64,000 bases of DNA from the NCBI RefSeq assembly GCF_963082655.1, contig NC_081554.1:121595869-121659868 (forward strand), read 5' to 3'. The DNA comes from Stomoxys calcitrans. Lineage: Eukaryota; Arthropoda; Insecta; Diptera; Muscidae. Both the position numbers and the translations under genes were made by a program. Of the stretch, positions 10,190-20,674 are shown piece after piece. The notes beneath the pieces were generated by a model. The model was not told the DNA's origin, did not search any database, and saw nothing but the letters and a program-made list of their open reading frames with translations. The first letter of the stretch is position 1; each line of letters starts with the position of its first letter.

Positions 10190-12137
10190 CAATTGGTATG
10201 CATTCGTCGGAGGTTATTAGAGAAATTGTGTCTGAGCCGAAAATACTTTGGGCGATAAGAAGTTACGACTCCTTTAAGTCGCCAGGCCCTGTTGATATAT
10301 CACCGGCTGAATTACAAGGTGTGTCTGATAGACTGGTTCCTTGGCTTAGGGAGAAACATAGAAACATATCTTAGGGCAAAGATCCGTGGAGATCGCCTGT
10401 CGCAGCAGCAACATGCATATAGTAAAGGCAAATCTACTGAAACAGCCCTTCACGACCTAGTCGACTACATAGAAAGTTCTCTCGCTGTCATGGTAGCATT
10501 TCTGGACATTATGACATTAAAGGTGCATTCAATAATGTAAAACCGACGTCAATCATGAAGGAATTGGAGTTTCTAGGTATTAACTCTACCGTAAAAAAAT
10601 TGATTAATAATTATTGAAAATAAAAATAATTGACTTACTAAAACATGCATTACGGCAGGCTTGGGATCTTTAGATCTAAAAAGATGGGTCAGTAGAGGAA
10701 TCCCTCAAGGTGTACTATCTCCTCTTCTTAGGAATTAATTATTGTCTCTGGAAGAGACATTAATTATTGTCTCTGGAAGAAAAAGGTGTAGAAGTGGTCG
10801 CGAATGCTGATGACGTGGCAATTGCGGTTTATGGAAGTTTCCCAACACTGTAAGAGATATGATTCAGGAGCTCTACGTGCAACAGCGAAGTGGGCTACCG
10901 AAGGTGGTCTAGGCATAAATCCGTGCAAGATAGAATTAGCTCTTTTCAGCAGGAGATACAGGTTGCCTACATTGGCAGCTCTCTCCTTAGGAGGAGAGAG
11001 CTGCCAAATCCAACATTTTTGAAAGGGGAAGAAAGGCAACTCTTGCCCTAAACACCCACAAGAAAGCCATTGGCAAAAATTCGGGTTTAATCCGCGCGTC
11101 ATGCATTGGGTATATAATGCAGTTGTCATACCTATATTGTTATATTGTGTTGTGGTCTGGTGGACAGCGCTTCAATAGTCAACCGGATCCAAAGAATGGC
11201 TTGTTTGTGCATCATAGCATCACTGGGAACAACACCATCTGATGTACTGAATTCAATGCTTCATCTAAAGCGTCTGGACATTATGGGCAAAAAAATTGTT
11301 GCGACCACTGCCGTGTGGCTAAGGGAGATTTCTCTTTGGTAATGTGGCGGCTACGGACACTGTGTTATCCTTGCTACAATATCCGATTTTCCAGGTAGTG
11401 TGGATTATACCCTGTCTGAGCCGCTTTTTTATAAAAAGTACTGTACCACTGTTCCTGGTAGAACCGATTGGAACTACGATATCCCTGGTAATAGGAGTTA
11501 CAAAAACTTCTATACCGATGGTTCCAAACTAGACGACCAGGTGGGCTTTGGGGTGTACTCTTAAGATCTACAATAGAACTGGTCATATCAAAAAGGTTAC
11601 CGGACCACTGCAGTGTGTATCCAGCGGAGATTCTTGCAATTAAGAAAGTGGTGGAATGGCTAAGGTATAATGTCATAACGACGATTGGCATAAATATCTT
11701 CTCAGATTGCCAGGCAGCCATTGAATCCCTGGAGAACGTATTTCTGAACACAAAAACCGACCTCGACTGTTGCAGATCTCTCAACGAGATTGCTAAACAG
11801 TTCAAAAATCACTTGTTCTGGGTGCAGGACCACAGAGATATACCATGGTATTGTAAGGCGGACGAGCTTGCGAGACTAAGAATTACCTTACACTTTCCAG
11901 GGAATCTGGAATTGGCGGGTATGCCTCTAGTAAAATGTAAGTTAAGTTTTCCGGATCAGGCCCGAAGAGCAACGAATGATAGATGGTCAGAAAATGGGGG
12001 CTGTGAGCATTCCAAAACTATGTGGCCTAATCTAGACTTGAAGAGGTCTGCCGCTTTGTCCTCATTGGCTAGAACAGACGTCTGTCATTGTGTCCGTCAT
12101 GACAGGTCACTGTCTAATCGAAAAACATACTGACAGT
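10190..12137 (+). pseudogene. LINE C fragment, copy 2 (RT and RNase H remnants)
   Basis: Collinear with 32300-33985 of LINE C copy 1. It holds the pre-RT segment (SEPKILWAIRSYDSFKSPGP, 10220-10290), then a deletion and 'STETALHDLVDYIESSLAVMV' (10433-10495). The RT box near 10803 reads NADDVAIA, where family members have YADD. The RNase H domain follows: YTDGSK at about 11511, then AEILAI, FSDCQAA and a degenerate QDHRDI...ADELA at 11621-11875. Many frameshifts and stops make it inactive. It was probably a LOA/I-type non-LTR element, judged from RT plus RNase H. It starts abruptly after a SINE-like tail. Confidence 0.8.
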
Positions 12138-12229
12138 ACGGTCCATATAATTTAATCTGTTGTCTGGCAATTTCTTTTCAGTTCCATTGGTCAAATTAGC
12201 TCGACTCTTTTCCCCTTTGGGAACATATA

Positions 12230-13260
12230 ATCATGTAATATAATTTAATGTTTGAAGATTATTTTATACAAATGTTGACCGTGACTGCGCCTCAAATGGT
12301 CCATCCGCTCAGTACAATTTCGGCATACTCTGTGCAACATTTCGGCCGGTATCTCACTAATAATTGCTTCAATGTTGTCTTCCAATGCATCAATTGAAGC
12401 TGTATAGACATGACCTTTAACATAGCCCCACAAAATATAGTTTAAAGACATTAAATCGCACGATCTAGGTGACCAATTGACCAGTCCCGAACGTAAAATA
12501 AAATGTTCACCGAACTCGCCTCTCAAAAAGTGCATTGTTACGCGTGCTGTGTGGCATGTGGCACCGTTTTGTTGAAACCACATCATCATCATTTCATCTC
12601 ACTAAAGCGCTCACCATTCACAGTTACTTTACGATTCGCATCATCTTTGAAAAAGTATGGTCCAATTATGCCACCAATCCATAAATCGCACCAAACTGCG
12701 ACTTTTTCTGGATGCATTAGTAGCTCTTGCAATGCTTCTGGCTGATCTTCACTCCAAAATCGACAATTCTGCTTCTTTACGTACCCATTGAGTCAAAAAG
12801 AACTTTTCAAGGGCCCATTCACCAAAATTTCTGCGTTGCGGTAGGTCGTTCGGCTTCAATTCTTGCACCAGTTGTATTTTGAAAGGCTTCACACCTAAAT
12901 CCTTCTGCAAAATTTACCACTTTGTTGAGTAACTGAGGCCTAATTGCTGCGAACGGCGACGAATCGATAATTGATGGTCATCATTAACACTGGCCGATAC
13001 AGGTGCGATATTTTTTTCAGTTCGCACTCTACGTTAGCGTGTTGGCGGTTTAATATCCAACAATGTAAATTTGGTGCGAAATTAAGTCGCAATATCCCGG
13101 AAAGCCGCTTCAGTGGTTCGATTAAACTGACCATAAAATGGAAGAATCGCGCGACGAACTTCCTTAACAGAGCACGCATTTTGATAATAAAATTCAATAA
13201 TTTTCAAGCGTTGTTCGTTTGGTTAAACTATAGACCAAACTGAAGATATTTGACAGTGAA
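12230..13260 (-). pseudogene. Decayed Tc1/mariner-superfamily transposase gene
   Basis: The minus-strand C-terminal part, 12592-12245, is open. It has the DDE-family block FQQNGATCHTA at about 12578-12546 and then RSCDLMSLNYILWGYVKGHVY, ending HGQHLYKIIFKH. In this transposase family those blocks normally read FQQDGA and LDY. Both Asp positions are Asn here, so two catalytic acids are lost. The N-terminal half, 12600-13230, is broken across frames: 'EALQELLMHPEKVAVW' and 'QNCRFWSE'-like pieces can be followed by eye, with the helix-turn-helix region near 13000-13190. No intact terminal repeats were identified. Confidence 0.8.
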
Positions 13261-13534
13261 ACAAAACACGAAACGTGCGCAAGCTGTTTAAGCCAGTGTT
13301 GCCAAAAAGATAATAGCTAAAAAATCACCGTTAAGAAGAGAATGTTGAATTCAATAAGAAAACGGCATGAAGAAAGGGTTAGAACGCAAAATGTTAGCAC
13401 TTCAGCGAAAAAAAACCTGAATGTGTTGTGATAATTAAGAGAATAGTCATATATAGACAAAAAGTCAGTAGCAAATAAGCCATTTTTTCCGAACCAATCG
13501 TTGTCAACTATTCATCATGTTGCAGACAAATGTA

Positions 13535-13945
13535 GTTGTTGTAACAGTTTGTTGTGTTCTATATTTCGTCTGCTTGATTCTGTTGAGTGTCAAGACCCAG
13601 GAACTTTACGAGTAAAATGGGGTGCGTCCACAGGGATCTGAGTCTGAGTCGAGTGGGTCTGGCATTAAACAGGTGACAGGTCAAACAGGTGATGTGTATC
13701 TTGCGGTCTCAGATTACAATCGGCACATACATCTTACACGTTGGCATCAATCCTTGCTCTATAGGAGTTGAGGCGGCTGCATCTGCCGGAACGTAATTGA
13801 GCCAGAACTACTCTGGTTTGCCGGGGGAGGTCAATTTCTGCAGATGTAATGGGAGTCGGTCGTTCTCCAAGGACTACATTCACCGGGTAGCCATTTACCG
13901 CATCTGGTACGCGTTCGTGTTCCAGACAAACAAATGGAGAGTGCT
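13535..13945 (-). pseudogene. LINE B 3' fragment
   Basis: On the minus strand it gives the C-terminal RT region and the Cys/His motif region of LINE B, with wording like 'ggaacgtgtt..tggctacccggtgaatgtagtccttgg' and 'cctgggtcttgacactcaac'. It ends with the ttgtaacagtttgttgtgtt tail region. The Cys/His region is damaged. Compare 18441-19041 and 37977-38300. Confidence 0.65.
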
Positions 13946-14399
13946 AAAATGTTAGATATAGCGCCTATATTAACCATTATGATGAGAACTTAAGGTCGAT
14001 TTGGTTTCTATGAATGGAACACCCCATAGTGCAACATATCTTCATATTGCCGCAATACCAACCACTATAGATTGACGTCATTTTGCCTGTAACACATCGA
14101 AATCAACATGTCTTGCCCTTAAAGCTTTCAGGACAACTATGGGACACATAGCACTACGGGCACACTAATACAGAAAAGATGTTGCAAGTGACAGCGTAAG
14201 TGGGGAAGCCAACAATACTCTAAAGCATTTCCTATGCCAACGACGGGCCTTCGCGGCACACGGGTGTGACCCACTTTGAGCCAGGCAGGACAGCCTATCT
14301 TTTTTAAAATAAAAACAATTTGTACCACAAAACTTTTTTTTAATTCTTCAAATGTATTCAATTTTAATTTTGAACTTAAAGTTACAGTTTGTCATTAAA
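13946..14399. other. Unassigned non-coding DNA
   Basis: Less AT-rich than its surroundings around 14150-14290. No protein similarity recognised; it may be old LINE sequence. Confidence 0.3.
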
Positions 14400-15346
14400 G
14401 GTTCGTACATCATGCACACATGGTTTTCACGGTCACATTTTGAAAAATGTACGATTGTACGATTTTCTTACGATGGTACGAAAATTGTGGCTTCTACAAC
14501 CTTAAAAATCGAAACGCATAAAAGATATATATCTCCCATACATATATATCTTTTATGCGTTTCGAAATCTGGTTCGATATTGATGAAATTGTTTGCATGT
14601 AGTGCGACGTCAAATAAAACATCTCAAACAAAATTTTGTAAAGATGGGACCAAAATTGTGGCTACCACAGCTTTAAAAAGGCATATCGGATATATATAAA
14701 TACTAGGACGTCAAAAAAGCACTTCGTGCCAAATTTGGTAAAGATCGGACCAAAATTGTGACTTCTACAGCCTTAAAAGACCATATCGGATGAAAGATAT
14801 ATATGGGAGCTATATATAAATCTTATCCGATTCTGATGAAATTTTGCACACATACTAGGATGTCAAAAAAGCACATCGTGCCAAATTAGGTAAAGATCGG
14901 ATCAAAATTGAGACTTTTACAGCCTTAAAAGACCATATCGGATGGAAAATATATATAGGAGCTATATATACATCTGATCCGATTCTGATGAAATTTTGCA
15001 CACATATTGGGACGCCACAAACAGAACTTCGTGCCAAATTTGGTAATGATCGGACCAACATTGTGGCTCCTACAACTTTAAAGGGTATATCGGATGAAAG
15101 ATGAATATCGAAGCTATATCGAAATCTGGGGCCATTTTTTTTTCAAAATCAATAGCGTTCATCCTGTACCTTGATTACAAGAATACATGGAGAGACAGAC
15201 AGACGGACATAGCTAAATCGAATCAGGAAGTTATTCTAAGTCTATTGGTATACTTATCGATGGGTCTAGCTCTTCTCTTTCTTAGCGTTGCAAACAAACG
15301 CACAAATCTATAATACCCTGTACCACAGTGGTGGTGTAGGGTATAA
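14400..15346 (-). mobile_element. DINE-like (Helentron-type) element, minus orientation
   Basis: Ends at 15310-15346 with aataccctgtaccacagtgg and tggtgtagggtata. This is the reverse complement of the start of the next element at 15563. A polypurine cagacagacagacgga run at about 15193-15208 matches the gtctgtctgtct run of the partner. Internally there are at least three units of about 150 bp marked by 'ggtaaagatcggaccaaaat' (near 14640, 14735, 14890, 15040). No coding capacity. The layout is that of the fly DINE-1/INE-1 group. Confidence 0.7.
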
Positions 15347-15562
15347 AAAGTAATCATGAAAAAATGTCGCCAAAAGCGAATATAATACCACCCCTAAAAT
15401 GTCATTTATTTCAAATGCATATAACAATTCAGTGGGACGTTGCAACTCCGAAATTCCTGAATTTTTAAACAGCTGGGCAATTGACGCTTCCTTGTATTTG
15501 ATTCTACCGTGAGGAAGTTAAGTTATTCTGACTGTTTTGTTTGCTTTTTCTGTTACTTGCTT

Positions 15563-16300
15563 ATTATACCCTACACCACTACTGTGGTACAGGGTATTAT
15601 AACTTAGTGCATTTGTTTGTAACACCCAAAAGGAATAGAGATAGACCCATTAATAACTTTCTGATTCGATTTAGCTATGCCCGTCTGTCTGTCTGTCTGT
15701 CTGTCCATGTTAATTTGTGTACAAACTAAAGGTCGCAAATTTTCATTCGATTGTCTTCAAATTTGGTATGGGCATGTTTTTCGGCCTAGAGACGAAGACT
15801 ATTTAGATTTGGAAAAAATCGGTTTAGATTTGGATGTAACCTCATAAATATGTTCGTCCAATTTGCAGTAATATTGCAATTAAATGGTATTTGTTGACCG
15901 ATTCTCTTGTAATTTGGTGGGAAGGATTTTCTTATGACTTTCAATATTGGTGGTGAATTTCATAAAAATCTGTTCAGACTTGGATATAGCTCCCATATAT
16001 ATGTTCGTCCGTATTGGAGTAATACAGCAGTAATGCGGTCGTAATATCAAGCGGTCGAAATCGGTCCAGATTTAGATATAGCTCCCATATATATGTTCGT
16101 CAGATTTTGGGTAATTTGTTGTCATATGTCAACCGTGGCTATTACATTTTGAACATAATTGCTTCGCTTGAAATTTGATACAGCAATTTTAATAATCCAT
16201 CTGGCCGAGGTCCATTTAGAATTAGATGTAGCCCCCCTTTTGTATTTATAGGGTAGGTGTGGGGTATTATAAAGTCGGCACCGACCGACTTTTGCCTTTC
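15563..16300 (+). mobile_element. DINE-like (Helentron-type) element, plus orientation
   Basis: Starts ttataccctacaccactact and gtggtacagggtattataa, a near-palindromic head. A gtctgtctgtctgtctgtcc microsatellite follows at about 15684-15704. Inner repeats carry 'agctcccatatatatgttcg' (15990-16105), and the tail is 'aagtcggcaccgaccgactt' near 16274. It is head-to-head with the copy at 14400-15346, separated by about 216 bp. Non-coding. Confidence 0.7.
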
Positions 16301-16802
16301 CTTACCGATTTTTCAATCAAGCATTGAAAAAAGTCAAGCACTTCGAACACTGTATTCAACAAACAAATTGAAATATTCATTACAAATAATATAAAGTATA
16401 ATCAATTTTTAAAGATAATAAATTGTAAAGTTTTGAAAAAAAAATATTAAAATAAATCATTACATCATATGCAATAACTTGGAAGCAATTAGATTCTTGG
16501 CTATTAATATCAAACTCAAAACATATTAGTTGCATTTGCTGCTTGACGAGATGATATGTTCGCATTTTTTAAAAATTAAAACAGAAAATCGAGAATTTTG
16601 TCACATATGTATGTACTTCTTTGGCGGTTGGTTTTCGTTATAATGTGGAATAATTTATACAGTAGAATTTTTTTCTCTGAGTTATTGATGCTCGATGCAT
16701 AAGCGAATGTGATTCTCTTAGGCAGTGGAAATGTATTAACCACAACATGAAATAAGAATTTAGATAACATAACACCTAAAGGAGTAGATCAGTTGTACTT
16801 AC
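16301..16802 (-). other. Start of the first intron of the CenG1A-like gene
   Basis: The splice donor (gtaagt on the minus strand) occupies 16797-16802. Downstream sequence is AT-rich without a second exon. No exon encoding the expected next AGAP segment (start of the GTPase-like domain) is visible anywhere from 1 to 16796. If the assembly is right, the intron is at least 16.8 kb and carries the whole transposon mosaic to the left. Confidence 0.6.
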
Positions 16803-17148
16803 CTTCAATACAGACAACATGATCCCGTATCTGTTGAGCTATCTGGGCGTCCGTTATGGGTAGCAAATCGATTAAGTCATAGATGGCATAGATCGATGGA
16901 TGTACACTTTCAAATCGCTGAATCTCCTGACGTATCGCCAATGAGTTACTAATTAAAGGTTGTGGTGGTGCCGGTAGTGGCACCGGCTGTTGGTGATGTG
17001 GTATTGCAGGTGTGGTAAAATTATGCTGTTGCGCCGCAGTGCTTGTTGTTGACGATGATGAGAAATGATGATTGTTGTGGTGTTGCTGATGGTGTTGATG
17101 ATGGTTTCTCAACACCGTTGGTGGTGTTTGGCTTTGATAATTGCTCAT
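16803..17148 (-). CDS. CenG1A: First coding exon of a centaurin-gamma-1A / AGAP-like Arf-GAP gene (partial)
   Basis: The exon encodes 115 residues plus one base of codon 116. Residues 1-70 are low-complexity, rich in His, Gln, Ser and Pro. Residues from about 73 read [20 protein letters not shown] and continue YDLIDLLPI...[11 protein letters not shown]. This is the conserved N-terminal segment that precedes the GTPase-like domain of AGAP/centaurin-gamma proteins (vertebrate AGAP1: [20 protein letters not shown]). The exon ends at a consensus donor (GAAG|GTAAGT) in phase 1, which would restore the expected Asp after CIE. The ATG at 17148 is the first after an in-frame TAA (17161-17163) and has a good fly context (caacc-ATG). 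In known family members the protein is an Arf GTPase-activating protein with GTPase-like, PH, ArfGAP and ankyrin domains; none of those lie in this window. Orthology rests on about 45 residues recognised by eye. Confidence 0.78.
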
Positions 17149-17566
17149 GGTTGTGAAATTTTATACGATTCCAGAAAGATATAGCAAACGTGATATTGGC
17201 AGAAGAACAATAGAGCACACAAATGATTTTTTTTTTGTTGATCACTTTTTATATTTTTATTTACTTTTTTTGTTGTGTTATAATAAAAACATTTTAAAAC
17301 ACGACACAATACACTCCATACAAATTTCCTTTTCACTCGCTCTACAGAGCCACCTTTAAAACATTTATATTTTCAAAACCTGAAAAAATAAAGGAAAAAA
17401 TAATCTTATAATAAAAACAGAAAATAAATATAATTATGTATGATATTTTGAAAGTCGTTGACAGAAGTATTTTGTTCGTTTGCGTATAGGGTTGAAATAT
17501 CTCTAACGGATATTCTAAGTATAATATATAACGTCAGAGCCATTCTTTGAATCCTTATTTCATATT
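17149..17566 (-). promoter_or_regulatory. Probable 5' UTR and upstream region of the CenG1A-like gene
   Basis: AT-rich sequence upstream of the ATG with no competing open frame or recognised repeat up to the LINE B fragment at 17567. A transcription start or promoter motif could not be chosen by eye, so the call is positional only. Confidence 0.35.
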
Positions 17567-18191
17567 GTTGTTGTTGTTGATCCAGGAACTCTGCGACTAA
17601 GGTGGGGTGTGTCCACAAGGATCTGGGTCTGAGTATGTGGGTCTTGTGGTCCCAAGTTACAATTGGGAAACACATCCTACACGTTGAATCAATTCTTCCT
17701 CTCTAGGACTTGAGGCGGCTACATTTGCCGGAGGAGGTCAATTTCTTCAAGTGCGATGGGTGGTGGTCGTTTTTCAAGGAAAACATTCACCCTGACCCGA
17801 TTGATATGCCGCTTGATCAAATGATCTAGATCATGAAGATCCACATTGAGGCTTCTGGACAGTGGATACCTATCCACAAGATGTTGATTTTGATGTGTTA
17901 TCGCAGGGACCATCCAGACAGCATACCCAGAAGATATTGCTTAGGCAGCATATATTTATGTCTTTGCACAAATGTCAAATGCGACACCAAGTATTTTGGC
18001 ATACTTGATGGTCGGAATTGTTAGTCCAATGACCCCCTCCCTACCCACCTCATGTATATACATATATTGAACAATGTGGCTGAAGGTTTGGTGGCAGATA
18101 CTTTTAGATCTCTTGCAGCGAAATAAATAGCAAGATCGTTGAGGTAGACTTTTAACATATGGCAGATGTCAGCAATGGGTGTGAGGGCTGA
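17567..18191 (-). pseudogene. LINE B 3' part, minus strand
   Basis: Starts with the (TTG)n tail at 17567-17580. Read on the minus strand it gives PRSLWTHPTLVAEFL near the end of ORF2, then upstream RSLNVDLHDLDHLI...NRVRVNVFLEKRPPPIALEEID, and DICHMLKVYLNDLAIYFAARDLKVSATK near 18170-18070. Large internal deletions and frame breaks. It lies just upstream of the CenG1A exon, in opposite orientation to the LINE B piece at 18441. Confidence 0.75.
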
Positions 18192-18440
18192 TGTTGTTGT
18201 TGTAGCCACATTCTCATGTGGAGGTGACGATTCTCGTCAAGCTCCCGTAGGTGAGCAAACTCGTTTAAGTCCAAAGGACCGATCGCCGCGGGAACAAGGT
18301 GGTCATTGGTTGTTTAAAGCTCCATTAACTCGCTTTGTCATATCGAGCATCATAGACACTCAGTATTTGTCCGACCACTCACTGAGACTCTCCGCTCGAT
18401 ACCGCTGATTGTCCGCGACTGCCGTTGCAGCTACTCCGTA
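18192..18440 (-). mobile_element. CTACAACAACAA-tailed SINE-like element, copy 2
   Basis: The tail appears as gttgttgttgtagccacatt at 18192-18211. The body matches the copy at 41838-42236 closely (ggaccgatcgccgcgggaac, catatcgagcatcatag, gactctccgctcgataccgc). It is 5'-truncated where it meets LINE B at about 18440. Confidence 0.7.
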
Positions 18441-19041
18441 TGGTGGAGGAATGCCGCCCTCCGAACTGCGACGGGATGTCTCCTCAGTTCTCATGTGGAC
18501 CACCTCCATAAGGAGACAAAGATCCTACCAGTACCAAGACATATCTACATGCTGTCTAAGCAATACCTTTTGGGCTGTTATCGCAGAAACCATCCAAATC
18601 ATCATCATGTGGATAGATACCCACCGCCCAGAAGCCTTAAGGTAGATCTACACGATCTAGAGCGTGATGTTCAGCGCTACAAGAGAGAACCTCTAGATCA
18701 AGCGGCATATCAAGCGGGTCTGAACAACATTCATGCCGATGCGGTAATTGGCTACCGGGTGAATGTAGTCCTTGGAAAACAGAGTAGATCTGGCTCAATT
18801 ACGTTCCGCCAGATGCAGACGCCTCAATTCCCACAGAGCTAGGATTGATGCAAGATGTTTGTCCCGATTGTAACCAGGGACCGCACGATACACGTCACCT
18901 GTTTAACTGCCCGGCCAGACCCACTCGACTCAGACCCAGATCCCTGTGGACGCACCCCATCTTAGTCGCAGAGTTCCTGGGTCTTGACACTCAACAGAAT
19001 CAAGCAGACGAAGGTAAAAAATGCTACAACAACAACAACAA
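18441..19041 (+). pseudogene. LINE B 3' end, plus strand, with (CAA)n tail
   Basis: Encodes in broken frames the ORF2 C-terminus: PSELRRDVSSVLMWTTSIRR, then KVDLHDLERDVQRYKREPLD, then the Cys/His motif CPDCNQGPHDTRHLFNC. It ends WTHPILVAEFLGLDTQQNQA. The sequence finishes in gctacaacaacaacaacaaa (19022-19041). This is the clearest copy of the LINE B 3' terminus. Confidence 0.8.
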
Positions 19042-19098
19042 AATTCAAATTTCGTGGCAGAATGCCTTTAATGAACTCAACTCCACTTACATAGTAAT

Positions 19099-20363
19099 AT
19101 GGGTTGCCCAAAAAGTAATTGCGGATTTTTCATATAGTCGGCGTTGACAAATTTTTTCAACGGCTTGTGACTCTGTAATTGCATTCTTTCTTCTGTCAGT
19201 TATCAGCTGTTCCTTTTAGCTTGCTGTAGAAAAAAGTGCGCGAAATGTTGTTTACATTTGTTTGTTTGGCGTCAATTTTAATATGGAGCCCACAAAGGAG
19301 CATTTTCGTCATATTTTACTTTATTATTTTCGTAAAGGAAAAAACGCGGAGCAGGTTGCTAAAAAGTTACGAGATGTGTATGGTGACAAAGCCTTAAAAG
19401 GAAGACAGTGTCAAAATTGGTTTCGCAAATTCCGTTCTGGAGATTTTTCACTTAAAGATGAGCCACGTTGAGGTCGGCCAAATGAAGTTTATGGTGACCA
19501 AATCAAAGCATTAATCGAATTGGATCGTCATGTAACTGAGCGTGAGATAGGAGAGAAGTTAAATATACCAAAATCAACCGTTCATTATCACATAAAAAGT
19601 CTTGGACTGGTGAAAAAGCTTGATATTTGGGTACCACATGTATTGAAAGAAATTCATTTAACAAACCGAATCAACGCTTGTGATATGCACCTTAAACGCA
19701 ATGAATTCGATCCGTTTTTAAAACAAATCATAACTGGAGATGAAAAATGGATTGTTTACAACAACGTTAGTCGTAAACGATCATGGTCCAAGCATGGTGA
19801 ACCAGCTCAAACCACTTCAAAGGCTGATATCCACCAAAAGAAGGTTATGCTGTCTGTTTGGTAGGATTGGAAGGGTGTGGTATATTTTGAGCTGCTTCCA
19901 AGGAACCAAACGATTAATTCGGATGTTTACTGGCAACAATTGGACAAATTGAATACAGCCATCAAGGAGAAGCGGCCAGAATTGGTCAATCGTTAAAGTG
20001 TCATATTCCACCAGGACAACGCTAGACCGCACACATCTTTGGTCACTCGCCAAAAACTGAGTGAGCTTGACTGGGAACTTTTGATGCATCCACCATATAG
20101 CCCTGACCTTGCACCATCAGACGCAGAACTCCTTAAATGGTAAAACTTTCGGCAATGATGAGGCTATAAAATCGCACTCGGTTCAGTTTTTTGCAGATAA
20201 AGGCCAAAAGTTCTATGAGCGTGGAATACCAAATTTGCCAGGAAGATGGCAAAAGGTTATCGAACAAAATGGCAATTATATATTTGATTAAAGTTCATTC
20301 TAAGTTTTATTAAAAATGCATTTACTTTCTTTTAAAAAATCCGCAATTACTTTTTGGGCAACC
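19099..20363 (+). mobile_element. Mariner element with decayed transposase
   Basis: Terminal inverted repeats gggttgcccaaaaagtaatt (19101) and aattactttttgggcaacc (20345-20363) bound a single transposase reading frame that starts at 19262 or at MEPTKEHF (19283). The paired HTH region is followed by the catalytic blocks ITGDEKWI (about 19732-19755), FHQDNARPH (20007-20033) and YSPDLAPSD (20096-20122), consistent with a DD34D mariner and most like the cecropia/Hsmar1 group. Lesions: in-frame stops at 19469-19471, after LSVW (19862) and after LVNR (19996), plus a deletion with frameshift right after the third Asp block near 20122. All three catalytic Asp residues remain, but the copy cannot make full-length protein. 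It lies directly against LINE D ORF1 sequence at 20364. Confidence 0.9.
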
Positions 20364-20674
20364 AAAGGCCTTGTCAAGTCTGCATACACATTTCGAGGAC
20401 TTGCTTATATTAAACGCTTTGATAGCAACGAGCCGATATGCATTTTTCATCCGAAAATTATTGATAACTTACGTGCTTTGGAAGAAATACCTCATGCAGA
20501 AATTCACAGCTAGACTTATAGTACGCTTGTTTATAATCTTCCTGATTTTGTATGTATTATCGAATTTACAACTTAATATTCCAAAGAGTTTTTTAATTTG
20601 TTTTTCTTATAATTTTATTTATCATATTTATATTTTTTGGCTAATACAAACAGGGACATTCTCTTTCAAACGCG
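20364..20674 (+). pseudogene. LINE D ORF1 C-terminal remnant and inter-ORF spacer
   Basis: Frame LVKSAYTFRGLAYIKRFDSN ends in a stop at 20511-20513. The rest is an AT-rich spacer before ORF2. The same block occurs twice in 57051-57853. ORF1 is cut off on its left by the mariner element. Confidence 0.7.

Noticed and set aside
17719..18645. A gene spanning the open frames near CenG1A
   Set aside because: All pieces match LINE B or the SINE-like family in opposite orientations.
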